This document shows positions 57,802 to 64,000 of a stretch of DNA of 64,000 bases, in pieces. The notes beneath the pieces are model-generated. The model was not told the origin of the DNA. It saw nothing but the letters and a program-made list of their open reading frames with translations, and did not search any database. Position 1 is the first letter of the stretch. Each line of letters opens with the position of its first letter. Source of the stretch: Owenia fusiformis (taxonomy: Eukaryota > Annelida > Polychaeta > Sabellida > Oweniidae); assembly GCA_903813345.2 (NCBI GenBank), contig CAIIXF020000007.1:25841564-25905563 (forward strand). The letters run 5' to 3'. The position numbers were made by a program, and so were the translations under genes.

Positions 57802-58504
57802 ACTCCTCAAAAAAGTTAAAGGACCAGTGGTTTTTTCATAGGTTTACATGTTAACCCCCATATTTGTTTGAACGACTATTTTCTAGGCTTGGAACAAATG
57901 AAAACCCGATAAAGTAAATAAATCTGTATCTTGATTCTTTTCTCTATAAAGTCTGCAAAATTCAATGTTATATCTAAAATTATAATATAAAATTTGCTAA
58001 ATTGTCCACTTGACAAAAATATGATTTAATTTTCCAGGTTTTACAAAAGTTAACGGTTTCAAATTCAATAATTCCTTTAATGATTCACTTATTGAAATAA
58101 CACATGTGGTCAGTAACTTTTAACACATTTAGCATGTTAAATGTAAAACCGCCATTCGATTTTCTACTCAGAAAATATTTGTAAGAAATGTTTTACTTTT
58201 AAAAAAAGTAAAAGTAAAATTTTTTTTAAATTTGAGTTCCCCTTAGCCACCATTCCCCATCTGCCATTTTTGTTAAATTTCATGAAATCCATCAATTTTG
58301 ACATCAAATTTTGACCTGTTACATGTAATATCTTTGAAGATATAACATTGAATTTTGCAGACTTAATAGATAATAGAATCAAAGTAGAGATTTATTTACT
58401 TTATCGAGGTTTCTTTTATTCCATGCTTAGAAAATAGTCGTTCAAACAAATATGGGTGTTAACCTATGAGGAAAACCACTGGTCCTTAACTTTTTTAAGG
58501 AGTA
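57802..58504. mobile_element. 703-bp foldback element with about 170-bp arms
   Basis: The arms 57802-57976 and 58338-58504 are inverted copies. Both ends read actcct.aaaaaagttaa and ggaccagtgg, and the arms continue through tttgtttgaacgactatttt and aattcaatgttatatct. Identity is about 85 percent by eye. The spacer 57977-58337 has no open frame of interest. It is a non-autonomous DNA element of unknown superfamily. Confidence 0.75.
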
Positions 58505-60100
58505 TATTTGAAGACTCGATTAGGTTAGTCTCAGCAAAAAAATATTTAAGTGTAACTACCGAGTTACTGTTGTGAAGGGATTTTATAAACGTTTTATACA
58601 CGTCGCACGAAACAGGGGACAATTAGAGTAACATTATGGCGTCAAAATACCAAAACAATACAATGGCCAGTAAGGGCGCAATCAGCATTATAACGTCAAA
58701 AACGACAAGCGTTACATTTTGTCAAGTTTAGTCAACCTAAAAATAAGATGCTTTATTCTTATTCAATCCTGGTGAAATTCACAGAGCAAGAAGATCTCGA
58801 GGACAATATTTCTAAAATGTTTTTGATTTTTGAAAAACGGTCAAGAAATCCACTCGGGGCGTTAGTAAAAATTGATATGTATGGGATTTGTGGTAAAAAA
58901 TCGATGCGTTACATTTTTTCAAGTCTCTAAAAGCAACTCTTATTCTCTTATTATTTGAAAAATAAAGAAATCGGTTATTGTTTTGTAAATTTCGCCATGA
59001 CAATATTGTGCAGTTAACTTTTTTTTGAAATCAGACCTAAATTAGAAGGTTAAATAAAGGTAAACTTATTGCTTGTCTCCTTCGCCTTCAAAACCTTACA
59101 CAATTTTGAAAATCTTAAAAGCGTTCATATAAGACGATTTGAACTGTAGCCGCTAAGCAATTGTGACGTCATAAAAGCACATGTTCAATGAATAAAATGT
59201 GAAATTTTAGTAAAATTCTGATCAGTATTTCAAAAGTTATTCCGATTTCAACGAACCGTGTAAGCGTGAAATGTTACGCCTTACAGCGTATCTGACGATG
59301 TCGGAGTACATTTAACTTTAAAAATATGGTAGATCCCATCATACTTTTCAAGGAAAAATAATTTCAGTGAAATGCGAATAAAAAATACTTCAAAATGATA
59401 TATAATACACATAGTTAACTTTTTAAATAAGGCAGATATTAACGCTTAAAGCTGAGATTAGCCCGTATTTCCCGAATTGTCCCCAGGTCCGTGCACGTCA
59501 TATTTAGCATTCTGAGTAATGATACCTTTTGAATACTCTTTATAATGAGAACAATTTTTGCCTGAGGCCCGGGCTACTGTCATTAATAAAAAAAATCAGT
59601 CTTATTCTTATCCATAAGCTTATAAAAATCAGTCTTATTCTTATACATGTAAGTAATCTAGTAATTATACACCACGCATTAACGACTCGGTACACTAGCG
59701 GACTTTTTGAACATTTTTACGTACTCCTGGACCTCCGATTTTGGTAGTCTGATTTCATTAGAATAGCTCCCAAATAAACTGGACAGATTTAATTTAATTC
59801 ATTACTTTTTTCTGCTGATTACAGTTTGTATATCTCATTGAGTTGCATCTCAAGATGATCTCTTTCGATAAAGAAGTTTCTCATTAAAAATATGGTAAAT
59901 CAAGACACAGCTTTGGGTTTATGAAAAACACCGACCACACCGACCAGTCGCTCTCCATAGTTGGGTACATGTGGTCGTTGGTCGGCTGTCGGTCTTTTAC
60001 ATAGAGATGAAAAGATGCAAAATTAGCTATAGAAGGAAGTAAAACTAAAACTTGGAATCCAATGATTATAGTACCTTTACAAGGTCCTGATTTTAAAATG
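58505..60100. other. No gene seen
   Basis: The stretch is non-coding. A short duplicated string aaaatcagtcttattctta occurs at 59592 and 59630. A GC-richer hairpin, caccgaccacaccgaccag against ggtcgttggtcggctgtcggt, lies at about 59928-59993. Confidence 0.35.
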
Positions 60101-60147
60101 TATTTAATAATTTCAAATCACTGACGATGATCCACTCGATTACGCTG

Positions 60148-60174
60148 GTTACCGAAACGGTTCGTTTTGGTAAC
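60148..60174 (-). other. Stem-loop just downstream of the LINE reading frame
   Basis: GTTACCGAAACG (60148-60159) pairs with CGTTTTGGTAAC (60163-60174) with one non-Watson-Crick position and a 3-base loop. It lies about 80 bases past the LINE stop, in what would be its 3' UTR. Such stem-loops serve as template-recognition structures in several LINE clades; that role here is inference. Confidence 0.45.
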
Positions 60175-60251
60175 AAAATGTCGGAACGTCGAAGGTCCGA
60201 TTTTTCTTTTTTCCTTATTTCACACGTTGTAGGCAGAATTCCCACGACATT

Positions 60252-61889
60252 TCAGTCGAAATGTTGAGACATGCGCAGACCTCTATTTAGTGATATTTTC
60301 ATTTCAAATATGGCGGCCAATCCAATGTTTGGTTCGAGATCAGTGAGTTTGTCCATGAATTGCTGTCTTTGTATAGTAAGTAAGTCACATTGAAAGAGAA
60401 AATGTTTCAGAGTTTGTGGTTTTCCACAAGTGCAATTAGACTGAAAGTTGTGAGCGTAGAACTGGGCTTTGAAGTATAGGTCAGCTCTCACTTTATTGAG
60501 AACTATTGTTAGATTAAGCTGGCTTGTTGACAAAATCGAGGGCGTTTTTTGGAAATGTACTCTTTGGTGTTTTTTAAAATTCGAAAGAGTATTCTTAGAT
60601 TTAATAGCAGGTGGAAGATTGATCCAATTTGAAATTGCAGCTGGTATTGCTGAGGTGGAGAATCTATTTGAGCATCTAATGGGCATTTTAAATGCTTCAT
60701 TATATCTCAATACTCTGTTTGCATGGTTTCTAAATTTGTCAAAAATATCAGTTACATAGGGAGGACTTGTACCATTTACAATTTTGAACATAAAGTTGTT
60801 AATCTGGATACTGCGTCTTGATTCAAGAGTTGGCCAATTGAGTAGGTTTAAAACCTTTTTTGAACTGCTCCCTTGGATACACCCAGAACAATAAAGTGCA
60901 GCTTTATAATAAAGACTGTCGAGTCGTTGTAATAGGAACTTTGAGGCTGTGCTGTACATGATAGCACCATAGTCAAAATGGGGTAAAATAAAGGACTTAA
61001 ATATGGTTTCTAGATGCTTACTACCTAACTTATATTTAAGTTTCTTTAAAGGGTTCAACATTTTTCGTATTTTTGATATGATTTCTCCAATATGCTTGTC
61101 ATATGATAAGCTTGGGTCAAAAGTAAATCCCAGATGTTTGTGCTCGTGATCTCTGGTAATTTCAACATTGTTTAACTTTGAAACAGAAACATTATCGACT
61201 TTAGATCTGGATGAGTGGAATATCATTTCAGAACTCTTTTCAGGTTTAAACTCCAATTTCCAGGTGTCAGACCATTTTTCAATTTTAATTAGGTTAGATC
61301 TGGCTATTGCATCTACTTCTTGTGGATGCTTAGGGTCAAAAGGATGATGTAGAGAAGTGTCATCCGCATAAATATAGCAATGCCCCTCCAGATTGTCTGG
61401 AAGGTATTAATGTATAGGAGAAATAATATTGGCCCAAGTATTGAGCCCTGGGGGACACCACAATTGATAAAGTCATTTTCAGAATAATTTGAAAGTTCCC
61501 CAGATATCTGTACAGCAATTTTTCTGTTAGTAAGGTTTTGATTTTTAAGATTTGATAATTTTTTGAATTTGCCCTTGGAAGCCATATGCTGAAAGTTTAT
61601 GAAGTAGTAGCTTATGTGGTACTCTGTCAAATGCAGCCGCTATATCTAGAAAAATTGTTTTGGAAGCTTTTCCTTGTTCAAATGTGCTCTGAAGAAAATG
61701 TTCAATCGATAAAAGTTGATGAATAGTACTATGACCTGGTAAAAATCCGGACTGATGTTTGAAAAGAAGATTATTGTCAATTAAATGCTTCCTGATTCGA
61801 TCAGCAAAAAACTGATATGATATGTTCATTATCATTGTTAGATACTTTAAATATTTTATATAAGTGTTATCATGACCCTTCCCTATCAT
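60252..61889 (-). pseudogene. 5'-truncated LINE reverse transcriptase with two frameshifts
   Basis: The reading starts near 61889 inside the RT domain. It has HQSGFLPGHSTIHQ and [16 protein letters not shown] (the D of the fingers motif), then a frame change near 61555-61575. [19 protein letters not shown] follows, then a second frame change at about 61411 consistent with one lost base. The last frame reads through the catalytic YADDT (about 61352) to a TGA at 60252-60254. C-terminal signatures HKHLGF, SWINLPPAIKSKN-type and CGKPQTLKHFLFQC fit the Jockey/CR1/L2 group of non-LTR elements. Endonuclease and the 5' part are absent. It is non-functional but only moderately decayed. Confidence 0.9.
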
Positions 61890-64000
61890 AGGTCATCAAT
61901 GGTCAAATTAACTTTTAGTCAAAGTCCTAGAGGTTGTTTGTCAAAGTCGTATTCATTGACTTGTACCTAGAATATAAATGGTTCCATTGATCAAGAGCTA
62001 TGGGTTAAAATTGATTAATACATTTGTCAGGGCGAGAGCCATTTTATTCAATGGAAAAGTAATGGACTGTTCTATCCTTTGAGTATGATGTTATCTCATG
62101 CTGGTGTGATTTGCATACTAGTAACAGTTATGACTTGGATTAAGTTATATGAACTCATTTATCATATAACAAACCTTCACTAGTATCTCTCATATTACCT
62201 TAAAATCATCTTCATATTCACGGCCTTAATCGAGAAGGAGGGAGGGGTTACAAACAGAGGGCAATGAAAATTTGTAACAGAACAAGGACACTGATCAGTA
62301 CCAAGCACTGTAACGGCCGTAACCTTCGCATCTAAGATGGCGGACACTACGGACAGTAATTGTCGATTTAGATATTTTTAATTTTCATTGAATTAAACTA
62401 CTTTAGAGTTGACATTATGCTTTGACATTTGTACCAAATCAGGCTTAAATGACATGGAACTATGGAGTATGATAATTTTTCATATATCGTGCATGAGCAC
62501 CACAGTTCAACAATATCTCACACCGTTTTAAAAGGGAAGGCTATACTAACTAGTGAAGGGGATGTAGTAAACATAAATAAATGATAGGTGAAATGTTACG
62601 CCCTGCCTTAATACACAAATAAGATTTCTTATTTTCTCAGACAAATGGTGTCTCACAATTGACTAACTGATTCTATTATCAATACATCAACATCAGGTAA
62701 TGCATGATCTATCCAATGGATTAAAGATAATACTTGATTCCAATATGGCAAAATAAATTATTCCATGTATGAATTGCATAGTGCATCATTTTGCATATAT
62801 TATATGATGCCAGCAGCCTTCATTGACACATGGTTAACAAGGTACGGGTATAACTCCTTTTGGTATTTCGCAAAATAATGAAATATAAACAATTTCACAC
62901 ATTTCTGAAATGCTGTACCTTCAGTGATTCCTTCAATATGGATAGTGGTTTGTTATGTTGAAACTTAAAATAATATCTAAACATTAAACAAATATGTGTA
63001 GTGTATAAAAACAATAAAAGTAAATATGTTTAATATCAATTATTATTACACATATGAATATATAACCTAAAATAAGAAATTTTTTCTCGTATTCCATTGT
63101 AAAATTGGTTGAATGATTTTGGCACAGTAGAAATGATGGTCATAATTTATAACTTATACCTAAGTAACTTAATATTATACGTAATATGCCCTGATGCTGT
63201 AACATCAATGCTCCTGAACTTCATAATCAGGTATGACAGTTACAGTTTCCATATAACGTATGTTCCATTACTACCCCGAATCTCCATAGTTAACTTTATG
63301 AGTCATAATTCCTCATAGTTTATGATGGCAAATGGCTATCTTTGTCTAGAATATGTCATTTTATCAATTTTATGAAATGATGGCTGCCATAGTTACATAA
63401 AAAAGTATACAATTATTCATATATTCATATATAAATACATTAAAAACGTGATACATATAATCTTTAGTAAAGTGGCCATTTTGAGAAATGATATATAGCT
63501 TGTACCTTTGTTTGATGCCTAACAAGATGTTCAATTGGATTTGCCTTTGTCTAAATCATCTATATACCAAATACGAGAATCAGAATCTTATTCTACAAAA
63601 CGGGTGTTCATGGAAGTAGCACTAATTATAACATCATTGCTAAATTGTGTGATTTGATTGGCTAATTCAGTACCATGTGACTAAAAATACCATAGCGTAT
63701 TTCACAGCTCCCTGAATTATTGGCATCTAAAATATGTATTGCCCGGCATATTGCCCGCCTGGGGATTCTGACAACTGCCTTTTTACGGGCTGCGGGCAAT
63801 ACATATTGCAAAAATCATTGAAAGATGAACAGGTATTGCCCTCCATAAAATGAAATATTTGCTTCATATTTATTACTGTTTCGGGCTAAATATCAATTTT
63901 GTTATAAACTGAACAAAGCGCCACCTTTAACATGCAGCTAATTCTCCCATCTAACCAACTCTTTTAAAATATCGAAATTTAAAAATTGCCTCTGATTCAA
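61890..64000. other. No gene seen
   Basis: The stretch is AT-rich non-coding with no trace of the missing 5' part of the LINE. A 15-bp perfect inverted pair AATATGTATTGCCCG lies at 63731-63745 and 63793-63807, enclosing a GC-richer loop with further GCCCG/CGGGC complementarity. Confidence 0.4.

Overview
This is an AT-rich stretch (roughly one third G+C by eye) of an animal nuclear genome. Long introns with GT-AG boundaries, a PEAK/PRAG-type pseudokinase gene, a THAP zinc-finger gene, fossil LINE sequence, TTAA-flanked MITEs and many hairpin elements all point to a metazoan. The density and style of the repeats suggest a non-vertebrate bilaterian such as a mollusc, hemichordate or similar marine invertebrate. 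I cannot fix the phylum from the sequence alone.

Two protein genes are well supported, and they converge tail to tail. On the plus strand, four coding exons (32243-35293, 38304-38394, 39906-40693, 41061-41921) join in frame into a 1596-residue PEAK1/PRAG1-family scaffold pseudokinase. A CpG-rich promoter-like patch at about 3815-3992, ending in a splice donor, and an exon-like segment at 11382-11466 may be its distant 5' noncoding exons, but this is inference. On the minus strand, 43732-50619 is one uninterrupted 2295-codon reading frame. It encodes a very large, unusual THAP-domain protein with two tandem peptide-repeat arrays upstream of the THAP finger. Downstream come alternating basic and acidic modules and a C-terminal field of SUMO-consensus sites. 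A noncoding exon-like segment at 53705-53871 on the same strand may be its leader exon.

Region by region: 1-32 kb is non-coding apart from possible 5' exons and one orphan minus-strand exon candidate at 14538-14647. It holds a 1.6-kb foldback element (6041-7645) with a nested TTAA-type MITE and an inverted, element-free copy of its insertion site near 9150. It also holds a 25-bp minisatellite (12572-12839), a periodic array of the palindrome CCGACAATTGTCGG split by 1.3 kb of other sequence (17119-18717), a tRNA-like SINE head and several dispersed repeats. The pseudokinase introns carry hairpin MITEs (38515-38768, 39454-39613). The last 13 kb is almost entirely mobile-element debris: an interspersed repeat with internal duplication (51127-51780), TTAA-MITEs, long-armed foldbacks (55534-56734, 57802-58504), a short-TIR MITE (57230-57522) and a 5'-truncated, twice-frameshifted LINE reverse transcriptase (60252-61889, minus).

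The two genes probably do not act in one pathway. The first is a cytoskeletal/tyrosine-kinase signalling scaffold and the second a probable nuclear DNA-binding regulator. The strongest candidates for something undescribed are the architecture of the THAP protein and the foldback and palindrome elements.
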